Part shown: positions 53,019 to 61,851 of the stretch, in pieces
Position numbering within the stretch: position 1 is the first letter of the stretch
How the letters are laid out: each line of letters opens with the position of its first letter
From: CBDCDJ01 sp965215355
GTDB taxonomy: Bacteria > Deinococcota > Deinococci > Deinococcales > Trueperaceae
Assembly: GCA_965215355.1 (NCBI GenBank)
Contig: CBDCDJ010000007.1
Location: 3,472,001-3,536,000 of the forward strand
Reading direction: 5' to 3'
Length of the DNA: 64,000 nt
Made by a program: the position numbers and the translations under genes
Notes under the pieces: generated by a model
Databases searched by the model: none
Seen by the model: only the letters and a program-made list of their open reading frames with translations
What the model was told of the DNA's origin: nothing

Positions 53019-54914
53019 CTATTGGCGGATAAAGTACTGTTCCGGGAAAGTGTTTTTCGGCGTCATGGGCACAAAGTCCCACGGCACCGCCGCCTCCGGA
53101 ACGTTGCGGAAGTTGTTTTTCACCACGACGGGTAACGGCGTCAGGCCGACCGTGCCGATGGTCCAGACCTGTTCGGCCGTGCGCCGCACGAGGTCGCGGA
53201 TCATGCCGTCGCGCTGCGCGGCGTCCGCAGTCCGACCGATCTCGCTCCAGAGGTCTAGCAGCTCTTTCATCTCGCCTTCGGGAGCTACGCCGGCCGATCC
53301 GCCACTCTCATACCAGAGCCCAACGAGCGGCGCGAACCATGCCAGGGGTTTCGTGGGTACCACCCACATGTCCGGCAGGATGAAGTACATCCGGTCCTGC
53401 GTCCAGACCATAGCCTCGTGCTCACCCGCCCTCACGCGGCTGAACAGCAAGCCTCTTTCCACCGGGTTGATATTGAGACCGATGCCGATGTTGTTCCAGT
53501 ACTCCGCGACTAACTCCAAGGTTTCACTTGCGTTGACTGTTGAGGTAGAAACGTCGACTGTGACACTGATTGGATTCCCGTCAGGGCCGAGCCTGATGCC
53601 GTCGTTGTTTTTTTCGGTCAAACCTAGCTCGTCGAGGATTTGTTTCGCCCTCTCGGGATCGTATTCGGCGTTGAGTTGCTCCACCTCAGGAACAAAGTAG
53701 GGGCTGGCCGGGTGGACCGTGGCATTTCGCGGGGTCGCCAGGCCAAACCAGAGCGTGTCGTTGATCTCGTCGCGGTTGATAGCCAGCGATAGAGCGGTGC
53801 GAAACTCGCGGTTGTGAATGAGGTCTGCAAGGTCTGGGGCAGTCGTGTTCTGGTTGAGGTAAATACCTGGGTCCGCGCCCAGCGCCGCCTGCCAGACGAG
53901 GATTCTATAGTCTCCCTGCTCCTGCTGAGTTTGTAACAGGGGAAGGTCGGTCACGTTGAGGTTGCGGAGCTGCATGTCGATTTCGCCGTTGATGGCCTTG
54001 AAGGTGATGGCCTCTGCGTTTTCGACGATTTCGGTTTCGACCCGGTCGATGTAGGGCAGCTGATTTCCCTCCGGATCGACCTTCCAGTAGTAGGGATTTC
54101 TCACCATGACGTGGCGACGGCCAGGTTCCCAAATCTCGGTGACCCAGGGGCTGAGGGTGGGCCTGTTGGGGTCCAGGTAGGCGTTTCTACCGGTGTCCTC
54201 GTTGAGCTGCTGGAACTCTGCCCACTGGTCTTCAGCGCTCACGCCCTCTTTAGGGTTGTACTTCGGATGAAACTGGGACAGGTAGTGTTTCGGATTGCCG
54301 GTGAGGCGGTCTGCCGAACCGGGGTTGAGGAGGAATTCGGTAAAGAGTGGATTGGGGCCGGACATACGGATTTCCAGCGTGTAGTCGTCAATCTTAACCA
54401 TCTCGAAGGGCTCGCCGTTTGAAGTAAGCCAGCTCGGCGGCGCAACCTCTTCCTCGGTAGGAGAGTAGCGCGCGACATCCTGGTAGTAAAAAAGGATGTC
54501 GTCAACGATGTAAGGTTCTCCGTCCGACCACTTTAGGCCCTCACGGAGGTGAGCGGTGAACAAGGATTCGTCCTCGCCCACCTCGAAGTCGTAATCTTTG
54601 ATGACGCTGTTCGTCACCTCGCCGTCGGCATTGACGTGGAAAAACATCTCCTGTTCCAGTCGCTGTAAACCACCTTGCAGATCGCTCGTGCCCAAGGCGG
54701 CGCGGTGCCAGGTGCCGCCGTACTGTCCAATTTCTTCGACCACCTCCACCACATAGGGCTCGGCCGGAAGTCTTTGCTCGACGGCGGGCAGGTCGCCCGA
54801 GGCCGTGCGTTCCGCGAGGGTAGGCGCTTCGCTGTAGGGTTGAGCGAACGCAACGCTGGCGGCGAATACGAGCAGCCACCCAAAAGCTCTTATCAGTGTG
54901 CGTTTTCTGTTCAT
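53019..54914 (-). CDS. ABC transporter solute-binding protein, family 5 (system 2)
   Basis: 631 residues. Signal peptide: TLIRAFGWLLVFAASVAFAQ (cleavage near residue 23), no lipobox. Family-5 motifs include KDYDFEVGEDESLFTAHLRE then LKWSDGEPYIVDDILFYYQD, and ALSLAINRDEINDTLWFG. It is about 90 residues longer than the system 1 protein and of the large subtype often found with sugar-utilisation genes. GGAGGT precedes ATG 54914. It probably delivers a different or larger oligosaccharide than system 1. Confidence 0.86.
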   Translation of the reverse strand: MNRKRTLIRAFGWLLVFAASVAFAQPYSEAPTLAERTASGDLPAVEQRLPAEPYVVEVVEEIGQYGGTWHRAALGTSDLQGGLQRLEQEMFFHVNADGEVTNSVIKDYDFEVGEDESLFTAHLREGLKWSDGEPYIVDDILFYYQDVARYSPTEEEVAPPSWLTSNGEPFEMVKIDDYTLEIRMSGPNPLFTEFLLNPGSADRLTGNPKHYLSQFHPKYNPKEGVSAEDQWAEFQQLNEDTGRNAYLDPNRPTLSPWVTEIWEPGRRHVMVRNPYYWKVDPEGNQLPYIDRVETEIVENAEAITFKAINGEIDMQLRNLNVTDLPLLQTQQEQGDYRILVWQAALGADPGIYLNQNTTAPDLADLIHNREFRTALSLAINRDEINDTLWFGLATPRNATVHPASPYFVPEVEQLNAEYDPERAKQILDELGLTEKNNDGIRLGPDGNPISVTVDVSTSTVNASETLELVAEYWNNIGIGLNINPVERGLLFSRVRAGEHEAMVWTQDRMYFILPDMWVVPTKPLAWFAPLVGLWYESGGSAGVAPEGEMKELLDLWSEIGRTADAAQRDGMIRDLVRRTAEQVWTIGTVGLTPLPVVVKNNFRNVPEAAVPWDFVPMTPKNTFPEQYFIRQ

Positions 54915-54975
54915 GGTCAGTATGACCTCCATTTTGAAAGGCTAGGGTTGACGAATTCGGGGGAAGCAACAACTC

Positions 54976-56097
54976 TTATTTCATGTCATCACCTCGCTCG
55001 AGCAAGCGGTCTAGTGCCTCCACGAAGAAGTAGTCCCCCCACATCACGCTTTCAGCGACGCCCAAGCCCTTACGCTCGTGGTAACTCCCGTGCTTGAGGA
55101 TGCCTTCCCAGCCGGGCGTGTCGATTGCTAAGAACTCCGGGGTGCGAAGCGTTTTTACAATATTTTTCGCGTAAGTCTCGTAGTAGCGGGCGCGAACCTC
55201 GTCGTGGGTGAGGTCGGCGAGTTGCAGCAAGCCGCTGGCGGTGATGGACGCCGCCGAACTCTCATAAGGCTGAGAAGGGTTCGGTTCTTCCCAGTCGTTG
55301 GGCGGTACGCCGTGGCTAGGCGTCCGGCGGATATAAAAGGACGCGCACCGCTCCGCCGTTTCGAGAAAGCGTTCGTCGCCCGAGAACTTGTAGGCCGTGC
55401 CGAAGCCGTAGAGCGCCCAGGCTTGCCCCCGCGCCCAAGACGAGTCGTTGCGCCAGCCCTGGTGCGTCGTCTGGCGCAGGAATGCGCCCGTCTCGAGGTC
55501 GAAGATGCCCTCATGTGAGGTGCTGCCGTCACCCCGAACAAGGTAGCGGCGGGTCGTCAGACAGTGCTCGTTGGCGATTCGCCACAGCTTTTCGTCATTC
55601 GTCTGCGCTGCAGCGTAAAAGATGATGCCGACGTTCATCATGATGTCGATAAAGCAGCTCTCGGGGGCCACGAACGACCTCAAGTAGCGACCTTTCTCGT
55701 TGAAGCGCAAGCCCATCGTCCGGCCCGCCTCGATGACGACATCGTTGCTGGACGGCTCACCCGTTTGGTCATACCAGCGCTTCCAGGTGGACCAGAACAG
55801 AAAGCCTAAGTCGTGGACGTTACGGTCGTCTTTGCGGTGCTCGAGGAGACGTGAGTAGTGTTCAGCCTTGTCTCGCCACCCGCCATCCCCGGTTCGCCGC
55901 GCAAAAATCCACATCATGCCGCCCAAGAACCCCTCGCACCAGTTCGTCCAAGCCTCGGACTCATGTTGCCAGTGGCCACTTTTCGTGAAGAGGGGAAAAT
56001 AGTCGGGGTGCTTGGTGACAAGCTGCTCGACCTGTTGCTGTGCAAAGTCGAAGGCTTCGTCCACGCTTGTAGCTGAACCGTGCTCGAGCGTAGTCAC
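54976..56097 (-). CDS. GH88-like unsaturated glucuronyl hydrolase
   Basis: 373 residues of an alpha/alpha six-barrel. Conserved segments: WTNWCEGFLGGMMWIFARRT (about residue 51), VHDLGFLFWSTWKRWYD with the catalytic-aspartate context (about 94), FIDIMMNVGIIFYAAAQTND with the second catalytic aspartate (about 150), and SSWARGQAWALYGFGTAYKF (about 220). GH88 enzymes release unsaturated uronic acid left by polysaccharide lyases from glycosaminoglycan-like oligosaccharides; GH105 is the close alternative. No signal peptide, so it acts after import. The GTG start is 2 bp from the aldehyde dehydrogenase stop. Confidence 0.85.
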   Translation of the reverse strand: MTTLEHGSATSVDEAFDFAQQQVEQLVTKHPDYFPLFTKSGHWQHESEAWTNWCEGFLGGMMWIFARRTGDGGWRDKAEHYSRLLEHRKDDRNVHDLGFLFWSTWKRWYDQTGEPSSNDVVIEAGRTMGLRFNEKGRYLRSFVAPESCFIDIMMNVGIIFYAAAQTNDEKLWRIANEHCLTTRRYLVRGDGSTSHEGIFDLETGAFLRQTTHQGWRNDSSWARGQAWALYGFGTAYKFSGDERFLETAERCASFYIRRTPSHGVPPNDWEEPNPSQPYESSAASITASGLLQLADLTHDEVRARYYETYAKNIVKTLRTPEFLAIDTPGWEGILKHGSYHERKGLGVAESVMWGDYFFVEALDRLLERGDDMK

Positions 56098-56099
56098 AT

Positions 56100-57626
56100 T
56101 TATCCTTTCTTGAACCAGCCGATTTCACCCGGCTCGAGTTGAACTTGAACCGTTTTCAGCTCGGTAAACTCTTCAACCGCGCTTCGGCCGAGTTCGCGCC
56201 CCGAGCCGCTCTGTTTAAAGCCGCCGAACGGGAGTTCGGGGTAGTCCCGTAAAAAAGTGTTGACCCACACCTTGCCCGCACGGATGCGACGGCTCATGCG
56301 CAGGGCCACGCCGACATCCTTGGTCCAAACCCCCGCGGACAGGCCGTAGGGAGTGCCGTTGGCGATATGTACCGCCTCTTCTTCGGTTTCAAAGGGGAGC
56401 ACGGTTAAAACGGGGCCGAAAATCTCTTCGGACGCGATGCGCATGGCGGGTGTAACCTTGTCGAAGATCGTCGGAGGGAGAAACAACCCCTCGTGCTCCG
56501 AAAGCCGAGCGCCGCCTAAGCGTAGCTCCGCCCCTTCCTGTTGGCCGACTTCCACGTAATCCATAATTTTTTGGAACTGCGCCTCGTCGACAATCGCGCC
56601 GATGAGCGTCTCTTCGTCGAGCGGGTCGCCGACGGTTATCACTTTGGCGCGCTCGAGCAACGCCTCTGTGAACGCCTCTCGCACCTCGCGGTGCACCAGC
56701 ACCCGGCTCCCGCTGTTGCAGCACTCGCCCATGTTGAAGTAGGCGGCGAAGGTTACAGCGTCGAGCGCGGCGCCAAAGTCGGCGTCGGGAAAGATGATCT
56801 GGGGATTCTTGCCACCCAGCTCGAGGCTGACCCGTTTCAGGTTGCCGTGGGACGCCCGCACGATCTGCTTGCCCACCTCCGTCGAGCCGGTGAAGGAGAG
56901 GGCGTCAACGTCGGGATGCTCGGCGAGCCGCCGGCCCGCGCTATCGCCATAGCCCGTGACGATGTTGACGACGCCTTCGGGCAAACCGAGTTCTAGCAGC
57001 ATTTCCCCTAATCGAAGCGCTGTTCCTGGCGTCAGTTCGCTGGGCTTGAGGACGGCGGTGCAGCCCGCCGCCAGCGCGAAAGGCAGCTTCTGGCTGACGA
57101 TGAGGAGCGGGAAGTTCCACGGCGTGATGAGTCCCACCACGCCCACGGGGTCGCGCAGCGTGAAGCCGAGCATGTCCGCCCCCAAGGTGTTGTAGCTGTC
57201 GCCGTGCAGCGTCCTTGCTAAAGCCGCGGCGTACTCCCACAGGGCGGCGGTGGCTTCCATTTCGTCTCGAGCCTGCGCGACGGGCTTGCCGCTCTCGAGG
57301 GTTTCCGTGCGCGCCAGCGCTTCCTTGTCGTCCCGAATGGCCTGCGCTACCTTAAGGAGCAGCGTGGCCCGCTCTGCGCCACTCGTCCGCGGCCACGGCC
57401 CTTCGTTGAAAGCGCGCCGGGCAGTTGCGACGGTGAGGTCGACGTCGGCTGCGTCCGCCAACGGATAACTGCCGACCACCGCGTCATGCGCCGGGCTCCG
57501 GCGCTGAAAACGATTTTCGCTTAGAGCCTCTTGCCAGCGCCCACCGATCAGCATCTGGTAAGTTTTCTCCTCAATCGCGCCACGCCGTTCGCTAGCTGGT
57601 CTTTTGTTCGTTTGAATGCCGTTCAT
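56100..57626 (-). CDS. NAD(P)-dependent aldehyde dehydrogenase
   Basis: 508 residues, complete. Key sites: the Rossmann/catalytic Asn region VGLITPWNFPLLIVSQKLPF, the coenzyme turn LSFTGSTEVGKQIVRA, general-base glutamate in VSLELGGKNPQIIF, catalytic cysteine in FNMGECCNSGSRVLVHR, and the C-terminal GGFKQSGSGRELG. In this context it most likely oxidises the aldehyde produced by aldol cleavage (lactaldehyde, glycolaldehyde or a semialdehyde). A perfect palindrome sits 15 bp upstream of its ATG. Confidence 0.9.
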   Translation of the reverse strand: MNGIQTNKRPASERRGAIEEKTYQMLIGGRWQEALSENRFQRRSPAHDAVVGSYPLADAADVDLTVATARRAFNEGPWPRTSGAERATLLLKVAQAIRDDKEALARTETLESGKPVAQARDEMEATAALWEYAAALARTLHGDSYNTLGADMLGFTLRDPVGVVGLITPWNFPLLIVSQKLPFALAAGCTAVLKPSELTPGTALRLGEMLLELGLPEGVVNIVTGYGDSAGRRLAEHPDVDALSFTGSTEVGKQIVRASHGNLKRVSLELGGKNPQIIFPDADFGAALDAVTFAAYFNMGECCNSGSRVLVHREVREAFTEALLERAKVITVGDPLDEETLIGAIVDEAQFQKIMDYVEVGQQEGAELRLGGARLSEHEGLFLPPTIFDKVTPAMRIASEEIFGPVLTVLPFETEEEAVHIANGTPYGLSAGVWTKDVGVALRMSRRIRAGKVWVNTFLRDYPELPFGGFKQSGSGRELGRSAVEEFTELKTVQVQLEPGEIGWFKKG

Positions 57627-57640
57627 ACGTCCTCGTTTCT

Positions 57641-57666
57641 CGTGGTTTAGATCGATCTAAACCACG
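57641..57666. promoter_or_regulatory. Perfect 26-bp palindrome upstream of the aldehyde dehydrogenase
   Basis: The half-site CGTGGTTTAGATC is followed directly by its exact reverse complement, so there is no loop. The core TTTAGATCGATCTAAA with a central CG resembles LacI-family operators. It lies between a sulfatase stop and the aldehyde dehydrogenase start. An overlapping hairpin, CCACGGG (57662-57668) with CCCGTGG (57679-57685), could end the upstream transcript. No second copy was noticed in the window. Confidence 0.6.
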
Positions 57667-57673
57667 GGTATAG

Positions 57674-58975
57674 TTATTCCCGTGGGGTTGGGAAGGGTCT
57701 CTCCTGGTACTCGCGCCACCACGCTGGGCCGTCCCGCTCGACCTCGGCGTTTACGGCGCGCAGTTTCTTCAGGAGCGCTGTCGTGAGTTCGGGATGCGTG
57801 TCTGACAAGTCGTTGCGCTCGCCGGGGTCGGTCGCGAGGTTGTAGAGTTCCACCCGCTCTCCACCGGCAGTGCTGAGAATTTTCCAGTCCTCTTGGCGCA
57901 GCGCCAGGAACATCCCCTCGAGCCCCTCCCCCCAGCGCCAGTAGAGTGGGAACGTCCTCCCGAGCGGGTTCCCAAGGAGCAAAGGGGTGAGGTCGGCACC
58001 GTCGATAGACCGGTCTTGCGGCGGCTCGAGGCCGACGAGGGCGCAGACGCTGGGCAAAAGGTCCATGCCGATGCAGGGCTCGCGGCAGATCCGCGCTCGG
58101 GAAACGAGAGCCGGATAACGCACGACGAGAGGCACGCGGATGCCACCCTCGTAGAGCCAGCGTTTGCGACCGCGGAGCCCGCCCGTCACGCCGTGCTCGC
58201 GACCCCGCAAAAAAGCTTCCGGCCCGTGGTCGGAAGAGAAGATGACGAGGGTGTTTGAGTCGAGATTTTCCTTCGATAAGTACGCGAGCAAGCGCCCGAG
58301 GGCGGCGTCGATTTGGGTCACGCTGGCATAGTAGTGGGCGACATCCTCCCCAAAGTCCCGGTACGCCTCGACCAACGCCGGGGCGGACTCGATGGGGCGG
58401 TGCGGTTCGTGGGTCCATAAGGTCAAGAAAAAGGGACGCTTCGAGTCACGATGCTCGAGCCATTCCAAAGCCTCTTCGGCCAGGATGTCCGCGGACTGCC
58501 CCTCGAGCGGCCCCACAAATTCACCGTTGCGGACGAAGTTGACCGGGTTTCGGTGTGAGGGGTGGGCGTTGTTTTGGGTTGCGAACCAGTACTCAAAGCC
58601 GTGGTCGTCCGGTTGCGCCTGGTCGGCATCCTCGAGAGAGCCGTTCAAATGCCACTTGCCGACGTGGCAGGTCTGGTACCCCGCCTCGCGCACCAGGGAC
58701 GGTAGGGTGCGTTCCGAGGCGGGCAGGTGGATAGCGGTGTCGCCCGGTATCCAGGTGAATACCCCGGTGCGGTAGGGGGTGCGGCCCGTCAGGAGCGCCG
58801 CCCTCGAGGGTGAACACAGTGGGCCGCCCGCGTAGAACTGAGTGAAGCGGACGCCTTTCTGAGCACACGCATCGATGTGGGGTGTCCGGATGTGCGGGTG
58901 GCCGTAACATCCGAGGTCGCCGTACCCGAGGTCGTCGGCGAGGACGAAGAGGATGTTGGGGGCGGGGTCAGCCAT
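57674..58975 (-). CDS. Sulfatase 4 (formylglycine-dependent, arylsulfatase A-like)
   Basis: 433 residues. NILFVLADDLGYGDLGCYGH is the classic arylsulfatase opening, the signature is GGPLCSPSRAALLTGRTPY (Cys-Ser-Pro-Ser-Arg, about residue 56), and VIFSSDHGPEAFLRG is the second site. The pattern is near N-acetylgalactosamine-6-sulfatase/arylsulfatase A types. No signal peptide, which is unusual because most relatives are exported. Its start overlaps the stop of sulfatase 5 by 8 bp. Confidence 0.9.
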   Translation of the reverse strand: MADPAPNILFVLADDLGYGDLGCYGHPHIRTPHIDACAQKGVRFTQFYAGGPLCSPSRAALLTGRTPYRTGVFTWIPGDTAIHLPASERTLPSLVREAGYQTCHVGKWHLNGSLEDADQAQPDDHGFEYWFATQNNAHPSHRNPVNFVRNGEFVGPLEGQSADILAEEALEWLEHRDSKRPFFLTLWTHEPHRPIESAPALVEAYRDFGEDVAHYYASVTQIDAALGRLLAYLSKENLDSNTLVIFSSDHGPEAFLRGREHGVTGGLRGRKRWLYEGGIRVPLVVRYPALVSRARICREPCIGMDLLPSVCALVGLEPPQDRSIDGADLTPLLLGNPLGRTFPLYWRWGEGLEGMFLALRQEDWKILSTAGGERVELYNLATDPGERNDLSDTHPELTTALLKKLRAVNAEVERDGPAWWREYQERPFPTPRE

Positions 58976-60353
58976 GAGGAGCCTCGTCCTTCATCCTGCT
59001 CTCTAACGGCGTGCCGAGGTCGGGGAAGGGTCGTTCATCGTCCTCCGTCGGCTCGAAACCCCGTAGCCTGTAGCGACCACTCCCATCCGGCCACCACTGA
59101 GGCGCGTCGGGCGAGTGCCGGATATTAGCTACGGGTCCCGCGAGGATAGGGTCGTCCAACGCTCGAAGCGCAGCGTGTAAACGTTGACTGAGGTCGTCTT
59201 GCCGTTCCTGGTGGTGGGGGCTGCCAGCCAGGTTGTGCAGCTCCCACGGATCGGTGTGGCAGTCGTAAAGCTCCCAGGGCGGGGAGGGCGCCCCGTACCA
59301 GTCCTCGGCTAAGGGCCGCTCGCCTCCCAGTCGCGTCAGCCACCCCGGATTCACAAAGTTGGGCCGCTCGGTAAAGTTGCGAATAAGCTTGTAGCGTTCG
59401 GTTCGGAGGGCGCGTCTGGGGCTGTAGTACCAAAATGTTCCGTTCGCCTTGCCGTGCCAGGTAAAAACGCTCACCACGTCGTCACGCGGCTCGTAAGCTT
59501 CACGCCGCAACAAGGGAGCGAAACTTCGGCCTTGTAAGTTTGGCGGCGCAGGTAAGCTTAAAAGTTCTAAAAGGGTCGGCAGCACGTCGACGTTGCTGAT
59601 GAGCGCGTCGTGCCGAGTACCTCGAGCAATGGCTGCAGGATGACTCATAAGAAGCGCGCAGCGTAAGCCGGAATCGTACAGCGTGTGTTTGGCGCGAGGA
59701 AAGGCGGGGCCGTGGTCGGTCGTAAAAAGGACGAGGCTGTTTTCCTCGAGACCTGCCTCTCTCAAAGCGCTTAATACTTCACCGACACGGTCGTCTAAAT
59801 CGGCTACCCGGCCGTAGAACGCGGCCAAATCCTGGCGCACCGCCCCCAGGTCGGGCACCGTCGGGGGTAGCTCGAGCTGCCGCGCGAGCGCCTCATTGTA
59901 GTCCGCGCCGAAGGGACGGTGGGTCAGAAAAAACGAAGCGTGCAGAAAGAGCGGCTGGCCGTGTTCAGTCAGGCGGCGCACCTGTTGGGCAAGGCCCGCC
60001 TCGTCCAGCTTGTGGTCATAGCCTCCCCACTCCGCCGAGGCGAGCAGTTTGAAGTCGCCTAGCAACGCTGTGGCGTAACCCGCCCCACCCAGCAAGCGGC
60101 CGATGCACCTTACATCCTCGGCAGGTGGCTCGTTACCGTTCATCCCGGCGCTGTGGGGGTAAAGCCCCGAGTAGAGGCTGATGCGGCTCGGCATACAGAC
60201 GGGCGCGGTGGCAAAAAGGTTGTCGAAGCGTGCCCCCCGCTGCGCCAACGCGTCCAAGTGCGGGGTACGGGTGTAGGTGTCGCCGTAACAGCCCAGACGG
60301 TTGCCCAAGTCGTGGCAGTCGATGAGGACGACGTGCGGGCGTTCAGAAGTCAT
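58968..60353 (-). CDS. Sulfatase 5 (formylglycine-dependent)
   Basis: 461 residues from ATG 60353; a longer open frame upstream lies over the previous gene and has no sulfatase similarity. PHVVLIDCHDLGNRLGCYGD opens the fold, the signature is FATAPVCMPSRISLYSGLYP (Cys-Met-Pro-Ser-Arg), and LVLFTTDHGPAFPRAKHTLY is the second site. It overlaps the sialidase-like gene by 11 bp, so translation is coupled. No signal peptide. Confidence 0.89.
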   Translation of the reverse strand: MTSERPHVVLIDCHDLGNRLGCYGDTYTRTPHLDALAQRGARFDNLFATAPVCMPSRISLYSGLYPHSAGMNGNEPPAEDVRCIGRLLGGAGYATALLGDFKLLASAEWGGYDHKLDEAGLAQQVRRLTEHGQPLFLHASFFLTHRPFGADYNEALARQLELPPTVPDLGAVRQDLAAFYGRVADLDDRVGEVLSALREAGLEENSLVLFTTDHGPAFPRAKHTLYDSGLRCALLMSHPAAIARGTRHDALISNVDVLPTLLELLSLPAPPNLQGRSFAPLLRREAYEPRDDVVSVFTWHGKANGTFWYYSPRRALRTERYKLIRNFTERPNFVNPGWLTRLGGERPLAEDWYGAPSPPWELYDCHTDPWELHNLAGSPHHQERQDDLSQRLHAALRALDDPILAGPVANIRHSPDAPQWWPDGSGRYRLRGFEPTEDDERPFPDLGTPLESRMKDEAPHG

Positions 60354-61773
60354 GAGCCTCAGCGCGCGCCGCCAGCAGGTCTTCACGGGAAACGGCCTGG
60401 TGAACGAGGTCGAGGGCCGTCCAGTCGAGCCCGTCCGCCCGCTCGACAAAGGAGTAGATGAGGTGTAGCTTATCTTCATGCCAGACGGCGCAGGGGTAGT
60501 GGAACCAGTCTCGCTCGTTCAAGTACTCGATTTCCCGGTAGCCGTACCAGCTCACCCCGCCGTCGTCACTCAGTTGCAAGCCTAAGGTCACGCGGTCGCC
60601 GCCCGGCCAGCGCGGCTCATAGTCGACGCGAGGGTTGTAGATAAGCGCAATCGTCGGGGTGCCGGGGACGCGTGTGAGCAGCGGCGGCGCTATCGGGTGA
60701 GCGATACCCAGGCGTTGCGGTCCCTCCCAGTGGAGCCCGCCGTCGAACGAGCGGTAGGCGTAGAGCCAACCCGCCCCGGTGCGCCCCACCATCAGCAGTT
60801 GGTCCGGCGCGTATTCGACCAGCCCCTCCTCGTGAAAGCCCAAGTTGCGCCGTCTTAAAGGATTGTCGGCGACGAAAAAAAACAAATCGGGGTTTTCAGG
60901 AACGCGGCGCCAATTCTCCCCGTTATCGTCTGATGCGAGTAAGTAGGTGCCCATGCTCTCGGCGTCGGTATGGAAAGGTATAGCAGGATGGTTGTGACAG
61001 TGGACGCTCGTCAAAAGACGCCCGCTCTCGAGCCGGAACAAGCGGTCCCAGGAGCCGAGTTCGTAATGAAATTCACCCAGAGAAAGTGTTCGCTCGTCGC
61101 TCCAGGAGCGGCCGTCGTCACTCGAGGTTCGCCACACCTTGCGCGCCGTGAGGTTTTGGTGCGGCAGCCTGCCGCCGCCTTGCGTCTTGGAGTAGGTGAG
61201 CCCGAGCCGCCCATCATTAAGGCGAGCGAGTCCCGGTCGGGACAGCGCCCAACCGTCCCCGGTCAGCACCGTGCCCGCGTCCTCCCAGGTGCTGCCGTCC
61301 TCGGAGCGGAGCGCCTTGATGTCGCTGTCGGCGTAGTCTGCACGGCCCCGAAAGGCCGTGTAAACGGCCAGCAAACCGCCGTCTCGGGTGGTCTCTAAAC
61401 TCGCCTCCATGAGCCGCATAAATTCTTGGCTGTGGCGGGCGACGGTTTTGCCTTGCATTCCGCTCGGCATGGGCGTACGCACTTCGTCCACCACGGCAAC
61501 CGGACCTTTTCGGTCGCCAATGACGGCGCGCACGCGGTGTTGATAGCTTTCCCCACCGACCAAACCGGCGCTGGTAAAGTGTGTGACCCAACCGGGTACC
61601 CAGCCGACGGTATGCCAGGTGTCCCCTAAAGCTCGGCGTTCTATTTCGTATCGTTCGACGTGGTGCTTCGGCCCCTGCCAGAGAAGTGTGATGGCGGAGG
61701 GAGCCACAGCCCGCGCCCTGAGATTGCGCGGCACCGCCATCTCGGACGTTCCTGATTCGACACTTTCAAGCAT
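60343..61773 (-). CDS. BNR-repeat (sialidase-fold) protein with N-terminal fibronectin-III-like domain
   Basis: 476 residues. Residues about 15-100 look like a fibronectin type III domain (PRNLRARAVAPSAITLLWQG). The rest is a six-bladed propeller with at least five Asp boxes: RSEDGSTWED, SSDDGRSWSDE, SDDNGENWRR, SFDGGLHWEG and SDDGGVSWYG. True sialidase activity needs an arginine triad and a tyrosine that I cannot confirm, and no other sialic-acid gene is present, so another glycosidase or lyase role on uronic or sulfated sugars is equally possible. No signal peptide. AGGAGG precedes the ATG. Confidence 0.75.
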   Translation of the reverse strand: MLESVESGTSEMAVPRNLRARAVAPSAITLLWQGPKHHVERYEIERRALGDTWHTVGWVPGWVTHFTSAGLVGGESYQHRVRAVIGDRKGPVAVVDEVRTPMPSGMQGKTVARHSQEFMRLMEASLETTRDGGLLAVYTAFRGRADYADSDIKALRSEDGSTWEDAGTVLTGDGWALSRPGLARLNDGRLGLTYSKTQGGGRLPHQNLTARKVWRTSSDDGRSWSDERTLSLGEFHYELGSWDRLFRLESGRLLTSVHCHNHPAIPFHTDAESMGTYLLASDDNGENWRRVPENPDLFFFVADNPLRRRNLGFHEEGLVEYAPDQLLMVGRTGAGWLYAYRSFDGGLHWEGPQRLGIAHPIAPPLLTRVPGTPTIALIYNPRVDYEPRWPGGDRVTLGLQLSDDGGVSWYGYREIEYLNERDWFHYPCAVWHEDKLHLIYSFVERADGLDWTALDLVHQAVSREDLLAARAEAHDF

Positions 61774-61851
61774 TACATCCTCCTTTACAAATGTATTTCC
61801 CGAAAACCGTTTATAACCATCAAGCCGACCTCCGAGCCCGGCGGAGCGCCT

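Noticed and set aside
60343..61773. Firm call of exo-alpha-sialidase
   Set aside because: Asp boxes show the fold only; the catalytic arginine triad could not be confirmed and no sialic-acid pathway gene is present except an ambiguous DapA-family aldolase.
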